From: Bifidobacterium stellenboschense
Lineage (GTDB): Bacteria > Actinomycetota > Actinomycetes > Actinomycetales > Bifidobacteriaceae
Length of the DNA: 64,000 bases
Reading direction: 5' to 3'
NCBI RefSeq assembly: GCF_000741785.1
Contig: NZ_JGZP01000012.1
Location: 186,001-250,000, forward strand
Below the pieces are notes generated by a model, which was not told where the DNA came from, ran no database searches, and saw only the letters and a program-made list of their open reading frames with translations. Positions 45,935 to 53,150 of the stretch are shown one piece after another. Numbering within the stretch: position 1 is the first letter of the stretch; each line of letters opens with the position of its first letter. A program made the translations under genes and the position numbers.

Positions 45935-46198
45935 ATGAAGACGTTCGAATCGCTGTTCGCCGAACTGAGCGAGAAGGCCAAGACCCGTCCGGAAGGCTCC
46001 CTGACCGTCGATGAGCTCGACAAGGGCACCCACTTCATCGGCAAGAAGATCGTCGAGGAGGCCTCCGAGACCTGGATCGCCGCCGAATACGAGGGCGCGG
46101 ACCGCACCGCCGAGGAGATGAGCCAGCTGCTTTATCACGTGCAGGTCATGATGATCAAGCACGGTCTGAGCCTCGAGGACGTCTACAAGCACCTGTGA
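45935..46198 (+). CDS. hisE: Phosphoribosyl-ATP pyrophosphatase
   Basis: An 87-residue all-alpha MazG-like enzyme that removes pyrophosphate in the second step of histidine synthesis. [18 protein letters not shown] holds the EExxE metal-binding helix, and [15 protein letters not shown] the second acidic helix. Full length for the single-domain form. Directly upstream of hisG, as in other actinobacteria. Confidence 0.95.
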   Translation: MKTFESLFAELSEKAKTRPEGSLTVDELDKGTHFIGKKIVEEASETWIAAEYEGADRTAEEMSQLLYHVQVMMIKHGLSLEDVYKHL

Positions 46199-46277
46199 CG
46201 CGGCGCCCCGCACAGGGGCGTCACGTTCGCGGCGCGGGCGGCACCGTCCGCGCCGCACATCGATCAAGGGGAAAACC

Positions 46278-47129
46278 ATGCTGAGAATCGCCGTGCCCAA
46301 CAAGGGCATGCTGTCCGAACCCGCCTGGAACATGCTGGCGGAGGCGGGCTACCGTCTGCGCACCAACTCGCGCCAGCTCGTCGTCGAGGATCCGGACAAC
46401 GACATCGAACTGTTCTATCTGCGTCCGCTCGACATCGCCGTATACGTGGGCCGCGGCACCATCGACTGCGGCATCACCGGCCAGGACCTGCTCAAGAACT
46501 CCGGCACCGCTGCGCTCGAGCACATGCCGCTCGGCTTCGGAGCCTCCACGTTCCGTTTCGCCGCGCCGAACGAATCCTCCTTCTCCAAGCTGGAGGACAT
46601 CGACGGCAAGCGCGTCGCCACCTCCTTCGACAAGCTCGTGCACGACTACCTCGTCGACCACGGCATCAACGCGGAGACCATCCACCTGGACGGCGCCGTC
46701 GAATCGTCCGTGCAGCTGGGCGTCGCCGACCTCATCGCCGACGTCGTGTCCACCGGCACCACGCTGAGGAACGCCGGCCTGCGCATCTTCGCCGACCCGA
46801 TCATGCACTCGGAGGCGTGCCTCATCCGCTCGCCGCGACTGGACGAGAAGGACGAGCGCCTGACCATCCTGAGCCGTCGTCTCGAAGGCGTGATCACCGC
46901 GCAGCGCTACGTGCTCATGGACTACGACATCCCCGTGTCCAAGGTCGCCGCCGCCATCGACGTGACCCCCGGCTTCGAAAGCCCCACCATCTCGCCGCTG
47001 CACGACAAGCAGTGGAATGCGGTGCGCGTCATGGTGCCCAAGGCGAAGGTCAACCAGCTCATGGACAAGCTGTACGATGTGGGCGCGCGTGGCATCATCG
47101 TGACCGCGCTGACCGCATCCCGCATCTGA
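46278..47129 (+). CDS. hisG: ATP phosphoribosyltransferase (long form)
   Basis: A 283-residue enzyme of the first step of histidine synthesis. The PRPP-binding motif is [16 protein letters not shown]; the N-terminal [14 protein letters not shown] is characteristic. The last 75 residues ([19 protein letters not shown]... [15 protein letters not shown]) are the ACT-like regulatory domain that binds histidine, so the enzyme should not need HisZ. AAGGGGAAAA lies before ATG. Confidence 0.96.
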   Translation: MLRIAVPNKGMLSEPAWNMLAEAGYRLRTNSRQLVVEDPDNDIELFYLRPLDIAVYVGRGTIDCGITGQDLLKNSGTAALEHMPLGFGASTFRFAAPNESSFSKLEDIDGKRVATSFDKLVHDYLVDHGINAETIHLDGAVESSVQLGVADLIADVVSTGTTLRNAGLRIFADPIMHSEACLIRSPRLDEKDERLTILSRRLEGVITAQRYVLMDYDIPVSKVAAAIDVTPGFESPTISPLHDKQWNAVRVMVPKAKVNQLMDKLYDVGARGIIVTALTASRI

Positions 47130-47180
47130 CCCGCGCGGACGACGCAATCCATCCGACCAGAGGCAAACGAAACCGACAGC

Positions 47181-47831
47181 ATGACCGAACGCAACACCAA
47201 GTCGACCTACAGCCCGGAACCGCGGGACATCTATCTCACGATTCCGAACCTGCTCAGCCTGTTCAGGATCATCTCGATTCCGTTCATCGCATGGCTGATG
47301 TCGAACCATGAAATGGTGAACGCGCTGATCGTGCTGGCGGTCTCCTCCCTCTCCGACGGGTTGGACGGCATCCTCGCCCGCAAACTCAATCAGGTGAGCA
47401 AGATCGGCCAGATTCTCGACCCCCTGGCCGACCGTCTGCTCATCCTTTGCTCGATCATCGCGCTCGGCGTCGCCGGCATCATCCCATGGTGGATGCTCAT
47501 CGTCATCGGCGTACGCGACCTGTTCATGGCCATCCAGGTGCTGTGGCTCGCCCAATACGGCTACGGGCCGCTGCCGGTCCACTTCGTCGGCAAGGCGGGC
47601 ACGGCCCTGCTCATGATGGCGATCGTCGCGCTCACCATCGCCGACCTCGGCACCGGATCGTTGTTCCGTCTGCTGCATCTCGCGGCGCTGGCCACCGGCA
47701 TCTGGGGCGTCGCCATGTACTGGCTCGCCGGATACATCTATTTCCGGCAGGGCGTCACCGTGTTGCGCCAGGAGCTGCCGCAACGCCATGAACAGCGTGA
47801 ACGGGAGCGGCGCGAGAAGGCCCGCGCATGA
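47181..47831 (+). CDS. pgsA: CDP-alcohol phosphatidyltransferase (PgsA-like)
   Basis: A 216-residue membrane enzyme with about five helices. The CDP-alcohol motif DGILARKLNQVSKIGQILD...D is complete (quoted to the first Asp); the second Asp is in PLADRL. It may make phosphatidylglycerophosphate or another phospholipid from CDP-diacylglycerol. The C-terminus is a basic amphipathic tail. It overlaps the DUF881 gene by 4 bp. Members in this operon position are usually called PgsA or PgsA2; the exact alcohol acceptor cannot be told from sequence. Confidence 0.87.
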   Translation: MTERNTKSTYSPEPRDIYLTIPNLLSLFRIISIPFIAWLMSNHEMVNALIVLAVSSLSDGLDGILARKLNQVSKIGQILDPLADRLLILCSIIALGVAGIIPWWMLIVIGVRDLFMAIQVLWLAQYGYGPLPVHFVGKAGTALLMMAIVALTIADLGTGSLFRLLHLAALATGIWGVAMYWLAGYIYFRQGVTVLRQELPQRHEQRERERREKARA

Positions 47832-48817
47832 GCGCGGACGAGCCGATGCCGGCATCCTACCCAGCGGGGGAGGAACCGACCGCGGAGGGGACGAGGCGAC
47901 GCCGTTCCGCGTTCTCGCGCGCATACGGCGGCCTGTTGTCCCACCACACCGCCCGATCGTCGACGCCGTTGAGCGAGCGCGAGCGTCGTCGGCGAATCCG
48001 TCAGGACGATTCGCTGAGACTCATCGACGATCTCACCAACCGTCCGCTCGATCCGATCTATCTTGATGCGAGCCTCTCCGTCCATCGTGAATCGAAGGCG
48101 ATGATGTGGGCGACGCGCGTGGTCTGCTTCATCGTCTGCATCGGCGTCGGATTCCTCGGCAGCCTGTTCGTGCAGCAGCTCCATTCCGATCCGCGCAAAG
48201 CGGTGAGGGCATCGCTCGCCGCCGAACTCGAATCCTCGCAGAAGAACGTCGACAAGCTCACCGGAGAGGTGAACACGCTGCGCGGCAAGATCGAAAACCA
48301 GTCGAAGCGACTCGACGTCGCCGGAGCGTCCGAAACCGTCCGTGACGACGAGATGGCCAGCGGACAGGTAAAGGTGACCGGGGAAGGCGTCACGCTCACC
48401 GTCTCCAATCCCATCGCCGCATCCAACGGATCCACGAACGGCGCCACACCGCGTGAATCCGCCGGCGGCCATCTGCGCGTCGTCACCGACTCCGACCTGC
48501 AGCAGCTCGTCTCCCTGCTCTGGCAGTCCGGGGCCGAGGCGATCGCCGTGAACGGGCATAGGCTCGGCATCCAGACCTCGATCCGTACGGCGGGCGGCAC
48601 GATCCTCATCGGATTGGACGCGGTCGACAGCCCGTACCGCATCGAAGCCATCGGGGACGGGACCGCACTGTCCCAGATCGCCAATCCCGACAGGCTCGGA
48701 ACCCTGTACGACGCGTACAAGGACGCGGGCATCACCTTGCAGATGAAACGGTCGAAGTCGATTACACTGGAAGCGGCCGTAGTCGGAGACATCAGCTACG
48801 CGAGGAAGGCGAAGTAA
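47828..48817 (+). CDS. DUF881 membrane protein (first copy)
   Basis: A 329-residue protein with a cytoplasmic N-terminus of about 95 residues, one membrane helix (TRVVCFIVCIGVGFLGSLFV), a coiled coil (about residues 125-165) and an outer DUF881 domain containing GVTLTVSNP, VVTDSDLQQLVSLLWQSGAEA and ITLQMKRSKSITL. In other actinobacteria, pairs of DUF881 proteins flank the small basic protein. They are thought to serve the cell envelope or division. Stop and next start overlap by 1 bp. Confidence 0.88.
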   Translation: MSADEPMPASYPAGEEPTAEGTRRRRSAFSRAYGGLLSHHTARSSTPLSERERRRRIRQDDSLRLIDDLTNRPLDPIYLDASLSVHRESKAMMWATRVVCFIVCIGVGFLGSLFVQQLHSDPRKAVRASLAAELESSQKNVDKLTGEVNTLRGKIENQSKRLDVAGASETVRDDEMASGQVKVTGEGVTLTVSNPIAASNGSTNGATPRESAGGHLRVVTDSDLQQLVSLLWQSGAEAIAVNGHRLGIQTSIRTAGGTILIGLDAVDSPYRIEAIGDGTALSQIANPDRLGTLYDAYKDAGITLQMKRSKSITLEAAVVGDISYARKAK

Positions 48818-49149
48818 TGGCAGCAGTGCTCGGACTGATCATCGGCGTGGTGATCGGCGTGTTCGTCCAGCCGGACATCCCCGTATGGATACAACCGTAT
48901 CTGCCGATCATGGTGGTGGCGGCGCTCGACGCGCTGCTCGGCGCCGTGCGCGCCTACTTCGAACGTCGCTTCTCCGACCGCGTGTTCATCATCTCGTTCT
49001 TCGCGAACGTCATCACCGCCACGCTGCTCGTTCTGCTCGGCAACCAGCTCGGCGTCGGCTCGCAGCTGCAGACCGCCGTCATCGTCGTGCTCGGCATCCG
49101 CATCTTCTCCAACGTGTCCGCCATCCGTCGATTCATCTTCCGAGGCTGA
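48817..49149 (+). CDS. sbp: Small basic membrane protein (DUF1290/Sbp family)
   Basis: A 110-residue protein with three hydrophobic segments. LGLIIGVVIGVFVQPDIPVW, YLPIMVVAALDALLGAVRAYFE (quoted in parts) and SDRVFIISFFANVITATLL match the Sbp family encoded between DUF881 genes in actinobacteria and near division genes in Firmicutes. Function poorly known. Embedded between the two DUF881 genes with 1-bp overlap and a 4-bp gap. Confidence 0.9.
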   Translation: MAAVLGLIIGVVIGVFVQPDIPVWIQPYLPIMVVAALDALLGAVRAYFERRFSDRVFIISFFANVITATLLVLLGNQLGVGSQLQTAVIVVLGIRIFSNVSAIRRFIFRG

Positions 49150-49153
49150 GACG

Positions 49154-49999
49154 ATGGCGAGACGAGGCAGGAACACCACGAGAGGCGGTGGCGACACCAT
49201 CGGCGAGATGGAGGCGCGGGACGCCGCCGAGAAACGCAACGACTCGCTGGAGACGGGATCGTTCCCCCAGGTCTCCAAGCGTGGAACCGGCAGACGCGAA
49301 CTCGGCGGTGCCGGACTGAAGACCAAACTCGCCTCGACGCTGCTCGTCGTGCTCATGTGCGCCCTCCTCGGCTTCGGCTACATGACGCAGATCAACAACA
49401 CGCAGTCCACCTATGAGACGATGAGCGAGGACGAACTCGTGCGACTCATCAACGAGACCAGCACGCAGGCCAACAACCTCGAACAGCGCAAGAACGAGCT
49501 CACCAGCCAGCTGACCAGTCTCAAGGCCGCCGCCGACCAGCGCGAACAGGCCGAGAAGATCGCCAAGCAGAACGAGGAGGCCAGCGGCATCATCTCCGGC
49601 AGGCTGCCCGCGCAGGGGCAGGGCGTGGTCATCCGCATCACCAAGGGCACGAAGCAGAACATCGACGCGGCCACGTTGTTCACCCTCATCGAGGAGCTGC
49701 GCAACGCCGGCGCCGAGGTCATCTCCGTCGGGAACGTGCGCGTCGTCACGTCCACCTCGATCGTCAAAGGCTCCGACGGCAAGCTCCAGTGTGACGGCGT
49801 CACGCTCGACACGCCGTACGTGGTGCGCGCCATCGGCAATCCGGGCGACCTGCAGAACGCGGTGAACATCGCCGGCGGCATCGGCTCCAGACTCAAGGTC
49901 ATGTACGGTTCGCGCGTCACCGTCGAACAATCCGACGATGTCGTCGTCAACGCCGTGCGCGGCGAAAAGCAATATAAGTACGCAAGGACGGTAGAATAG
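49154..49999 (+). CDS. DUF881 membrane protein (second copy)
   Basis: A 281-residue protein with a cytoplasmic start, one membrane helix (residues 57-78, KLASTLLVVLMCALLGFGYM), a long coiled coil (NNLEQRKNELTSQLTSLK and EQAEKIAKQNEE) and the DUF881 domain (GQGVVIRITKG, LFTLIEELRNAGAEVISV, RLKVMYGSRVTVEQ). It starts 4 bp after sbp and ends 6 bp before the FHA gene. The paired copies probably form a heteromeric envelope complex; this is inferred from conserved order. Confidence 0.9.
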   Translation: MARRGRNTTRGGGDTIGEMEARDAAEKRNDSLETGSFPQVSKRGTGRRELGGAGLKTKLASTLLVVLMCALLGFGYMTQINNTQSTYETMSEDELVRLINETSTQANNLEQRKNELTSQLTSLKAAADQREQAEKIAKQNEEASGIISGRLPAQGQGVVIRITKGTKQNIDAATLFTLIEELRNAGAEVISVGNVRVVTSTSIVKGSDGKLQCDGVTLDTPYVVRAIGNPGDLQNAVNIAGGIGSRLKVMYGSRVTVEQSDDVVVNAVRGEKQYKYARTVE

Positions 50000-50005
50000 G
50001 AAATT

Positions 50006-50443
50006 ATGACAGAACCAATTCCCAGCGCAGGCGAGACGACCATCATCGGTCTGCCCGCAATCACCATTCCCGTAACCGCGACGGGCGACCGTCCGCTCAC
50101 CACGGAGGATCTCGACACCATCGCCCGGCTGTCCGAGGGGACGGCGCTGCTGATCTCCACGCGAGGCGCGGTGTCCGGCTCCCGTTACCTGCTCGACGAG
50201 GACGAGGTGACGGTGGGACGCGACCCGCGTGCCGACATCCTGCTCGACGACTCCACGGTCTCGCGTTCGCACGCCGTGTTCCGTCGCAACGGGGGAGAGT
50301 TCACCGTCGTGGACGCCGGCTCGCTGAACGGCACGTATGTGAACCGCCAGCGCGTCGACCAGGCCACGCTGAAGAACGGCGACGAGATCATGATCGGCAA
50401 GTTCCGTCTCGTCTTCTTCACGAAGTCGGCCGTCATCTCCTGA
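50006..50443 (+). CDS. garA: FHA-domain protein, GarA-like
   Basis: A 145-residue regulator. An N-terminal GETTIIGLP contains the Thr-Thr motif that Ser/Thr kinases phosphorylate in GarA/OdhI. The FHA domain (about residues 50-140) has VTVGRDPRADI, STVSRSHAVF and SLNGTYVN, the residues that bind phosphothreonine. In mycobacteria and corynebacteria the homologue switches 2-oxoglutarate metabolism by self-inhibition. Its presence in an organism with an incomplete TCA cycle suggests another partner. Conserved between DUF881 and ftsR. Confidence 0.88.
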   Translation: MTEPIPSAGETTIIGLPAITIPVTATGDRPLTTEDLDTIARLSEGTALLISTRGAVSGSRYLLDEDEVTVGRDPRADILLDDSTVSRSHAVFRRNGGEFTVVDAGSLNGTYVNRQRVDQATLKNGDEIMIGKFRLVFFTKSAVIS

Positions 50444-50494
50444 CGATGGTTCGCAGGGCATAGCCGGACACGGAAACGAGCGAGGGGAGTGGCG

Positions 50495-51145
50495 ATGGAC
50501 GAGGACGATCGTCGGCTGCATCTGCACGTGCGCCTCGAAGATCGCACCGATCTCAACGGGGACGCCGTGCAGGGTGAGTTGTTCGCCACCCCCGACGACG
50601 AGGACATCATGCGTGGCTACCGTGGTTCCATCGCATCCAAGATCGCCGGCATCACCTACCGCCAGCTTGACTATTGGGCGCGCAAGCAGATTCTGGAACC
50701 GTCGATCACGCCGTCGCACGGTTCCGGCTCGCGGCGTCTCTACTCGTTCAAGGACGTCGTCATCCTCGCCGTGTCCAAACGTCTGCTCGATGCCGGCGTG
50801 AACCTGCAGAACGTGACCACGGCGATCAGTTTCCTCACGCAGCGGTCCGTCGGACAGCTCGAGCACATCACCATCATGTGCGACGGACAGCACGTGCATG
50901 AATGCACCACCAGCGAGCAGATGCTCGACTTGCTGCAAAGCGGCAAGGCGGTGTTCGCGGTGTCGGTCGGATCGCTGTGGCACCAGATCAGAGTCGCGCT
51001 GGAGGGGGAGGACTACGTCGATCTGACGAAATCCCCGGCGAAGCGCTCCACCGGTCGTCCCATCGACGATCTGACCGCCGCGCGTATGCGCAGGAAGATT
51101 CAGGAGCGGCGTCTCCAGCGGGAGCAGGAGTCCGCGCGACGCTGA
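50495..51145 (+). CDS. ftsR: MerR-family regulator FtsR
   Basis: A 216-residue MerR-type regulator. The winged HTH reads GITYRQLDYWARKQILEPS and SRRLYSFKDVVILAVSKRLLDAG, of the type that in corynebacteria activates ftsZ. A helix and a C-terminal domain (HITIMCDGQHVHECTTSEQML) replace the usual coiled-coil ligand region; the final 30 residues are highly basic. GAGGGGAG fits ATG 50,495. Gene order FHA-ftsR is conserved in actinobacteria. Confidence 0.9.
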   Translation: MDEDDRRLHLHVRLEDRTDLNGDAVQGELFATPDDEDIMRGYRGSIASKIAGITYRQLDYWARKQILEPSITPSHGSGSRRLYSFKDVVILAVSKRLLDAGVNLQNVTTAISFLTQRSVGQLEHITIMCDGQHVHECTTSEQMLDLLQSGKAVFAVSVGSLWHQIRVALEGEDYVDLTKSPAKRSTGRPIDDLTAARMRRKIQERRLQREQESARR

Positions 51146-51196
51146 TTGCGACGGGCCTAAGACGGCGTTAATGCGTCATGCGTAGGGCGGTTTGCC

Positions 51197-51222
51197 CTGA
51201 CATAATTACGTTATGTCAGATT
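51197..51222. repeat. Inverted repeat, left copy, CTGACATAA-N5-TTATGTCAG
   Basis: A perfect 9-bp inverted repeat with a 5-base spacer lies about 65 bp before the small membrane protein gene. Its right half (TACGTTATGTCAGATT, 51,207-51,222) occurs again in inverted orientation at 51,746-51,761 beyond that gene. Either regulator sites or ends of an inserted segment. Confidence 0.65.
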
Positions 51223-51286
51223 CGTTGTATTTCCGAGCCGACACCCGGCATCAACGGTATTCGTTACGGCATCCAAGGAGGCCATT

Positions 51287-51658
51287 ATGGTGGACATCCT
51301 TCCGGCGGCGTTATGGTGCGTCGACGTGGTGCTCTCGCTCAACATCATCGTGATTTGCCTGCGCCGAGGCGGCCTGCTGAAACGGTATGCGGGCGGCGTG
51401 GCGCGGGTGAGCTGGCCGGTGACGATCGCGCACGTGGCGTCGGCGCTGTTGGGATTGACGCCGTATCTGGCGTTCACCTGGTTCGCCGACGGCGGATTCG
51501 ATCCCGACGTGCGTGATTTCTACGTCCGGTACGGTTGGCCGTCCGCGGCCGTGGTAATCCTGCTGATTCTCGTACAGCTCGTATGCCTGTACCTGCAGGC
51601 GAAGCGTGCGATGATGAGCGAGATGGACGCGCGGCTGAACCGTGCGAAGCGGAAGTGA
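51287..51658 (+). CDS. Small membrane protein flanked by inverted repeats
   Basis: A 123-residue protein with three to four hydrophobic segments; the loop FDPDVRDFYVRYGWP precedes the last helix, and the C-terminus is charged (KRAMMSEMDARLNRAKRK, quoted in part). It resembles the protein at 25,046 in layout and in the PDxxDFYxxY loop. AAGGAGG six bases before ATG marks translation. A 16-bp inverted repeat brackets the gene. Function unknown. Confidence 0.65.
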   Translation: MVDILPAALWCVDVVLSLNIIVICLRRGGLLKRYAGGVARVSWPVTIAHVASALLGLTPYLAFTWFADGGFDPDVRDFYVRYGWPSAAVVILLILVQLVCLYLQAKRAMMSEMDARLNRAKRK

Positions 51659-51745
51659 TCGGGGAGCGTCCGGCGCAGGCGAGATCACGCCGATGCGGTG
51701 AATGTAGAGTGACGGATGCGTGCCGAGGTATACGTGCATATTGCC

Positions 51746-51761
51746 AATCTGACATAACGTA
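51746..51761. repeat. Inverted repeat, right copy, AATCTGACATAACGTA
   Basis: Exact reverse complement of 51,207-51,222. The similarity extends a few bases further (ATAAT next to it on both sides). The copies are about 540 bp apart and enclose one gene. Confidence 0.65.
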
Positions 51762-51800
51762 CATTATCGGCTAAACGGGGATGACGATGGATATAAGAAA

Positions 51801-51846
51801 CGGCGTGGTGTGTATTCGGTTGGTTCACTGAATGCACACCACGCCG
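51801..51846 (-). terminator. Intrinsic terminator of the HAD phosphatase gene
   Basis: 12-bp perfect arms (51,801-51,812 and 51,835-51,846, CGGCGTGGTGTG and complement) with further pairing inside. On the minus strand it is followed by TTTCTTATAT. It lies 22 bp after the HAD stop. Confidence 0.8.
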
Positions 51847-51867
51847 TCCGCCATCCGAACGATGGAC

Positions 51868-52587
51868 CTACTTCGCGAAGTATTCGTTCACCGCGGCCCG
51901 CAATTCGGACACGTGGTCGATGATGCGGTAGCATCCGTGGCCGGTCAGCTCGCCGGGTTCGGCGTAGCCCCAGCCGCAGCCCAAACAGTCGAGTCCGCAT
52001 GCCTTGGCGCCGTCCGCGTCGGTCCAACGGTCGCCGACCATCAGCGCACGATCGCCGGCGGCGGCGTCGAATCCGATGTGTTCGAAGCAATACCGGATGA
52101 CCTGGTCCTTGTCGAGGCGCGAATTGTCCTTGCTGGCACCGTAGATGCCGGATACCAGCGGCGTGACGCCGAAGCGTTCGCAGATCGGCTTCGCCTGATA
52201 TTCGGGCTTGCAGGTGGCGACGGCGAGATAATAGCCGTCGGCGGTCAGTCCGTTGAGTTGGTCGGCGATGCCGTCGAACAGCTTGTTCACATACCGTCCG
52301 GCGACCTTGGGGCCTCCGGGGTTGTTCGGGTCGTCGAAGATGTCCTGGTTGGCGTAGTAGTCGCGGTAGATGTCGACCGCCTCGTCCAGCCGTTCCTCCG
52401 GCACATGGTTGCGGCGCAACGATTCGATGATGGCCGGGCCGACGAAACGGTGCAGCTCGTCGTCATCGGGAACGGCCATGCCGATCTTCCTGAATGTTTC
52501 GGTGACGGATGCGATGATGCCCGGTGCGGAATCGGTGAGCGTGCCGTCCAAATCGAGCAGGACCACGTTCCTGGGATGTTCGGCCAT
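51868..52587 (-). CDS. HAD-superfamily phosphatase (phosphoglycolate phosphatase-like)
   Basis: A 239-residue hydrolase with all four HAD motifs: LLDLDGTLTD (nucleophile and acid), AVATCKP (motif II), the Lys in SRLDKDQV and GDRWTDADGAK (motif IV). An alpha-helical cap lies between residues 20 and 90. The cap type matches Gph/PpaX enzymes that dephosphorylate phosphoglycolate or other small phosphates. AGGGGAG precedes ATG. Single gene with its own terminator. Confidence 0.88.
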   Translation of the reverse strand: MAEHPRNVVLLDLDGTLTDSAPGIIASVTETFRKIGMAVPDDDELHRFVGPAIIESLRRNHVPEERLDEAVDIYRDYYANQDIFDDPNNPGGPKVAGRYVNKLFDGIADQLNGLTADGYYLAVATCKPEYQAKPICERFGVTPLVSGIYGASKDNSRLDKDQVIRYCFEHIGFDAAAGDRALMVGDRWTDADGAKACGLDCLGCGWGYAEPGELTGHGCYRIIDHVSELRAAVNEYFAK

Positions 52588-52687
52588 TGGATGCCACTCC
52601 CCTTGTCTTCTCTGTGTTTTCTTACGGGTAGTATTATGCCCGGTCGAGTTGACCGGGCATGGCGTTCAGGTGTCGTTCACCTATGCA

Positions 52688-53032
52688 TCACTCGTAGTCG
52701 GGAATCCAACCCTCACGGTGCATCTTGAGCCGCTTCTCCAGCAGCTCCTTGAGCTCCTCCTCGCTGCGGCGTTCGAGCAGCATGTCCCAGTGGGTGCGGG
52801 TGGGCTTGGCGATCTCGTTGGCGGAGGCGTCCTCGCCTTCACGGTGAGCGGTGGAACCGCAGCGGCACTCCCACTCGTCGGGAATCTCTGCGCCTTCCGC
52901 GAACGGCAGAATCGTGCGATGCCCGTTCGGACAGACGTAGGCGACTTCCTCACGTGCGGCGAAATCGACGTTGCTGTCGGATTCCAGCGATTTCGCACCG
53001 ATGCTCATACCACGCAGACTGCGTTCGGCCAT
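52688..53032 (-). CDS. rbpA: RNA polymerase-binding protein RbpA
   Basis: A 114-residue transcription factor that binds the sigma factor and RNA polymerase and stabilises open complexes; found only in actinobacteria. The N-terminal RSLRGMSIGAKSLESD tail, the zinc-ribbon core VCPNGH with the second pair WECRCG, the basic linker and the C-terminal RTHWDMLLERRSEEELKELL sigma-interaction domain are all recognisable. AGGAGGAA precedes ATG. Confidence 0.95.
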   Translation of the reverse strand: MAERSLRGMSIGAKSLESDSNVDFAAREEVAYVCPNGHRTILPFAEGAEIPDEWECRCGSTAHREGEDASANEIAKPTRTHWDMLLERRSEEELKELLEKRLKMHREGWIPDYE

Positions 53033-53150
53033 AGTACGGGTTCCTCCTTGTTTTTCGACATATCCACATTACGCAACAGTTCGGACGTGGCGGTTATTCC
53101 ATGCGCGTGCGTAGAACGCAAGCCAATCGACATGCATCGGGCCGTGCGCG

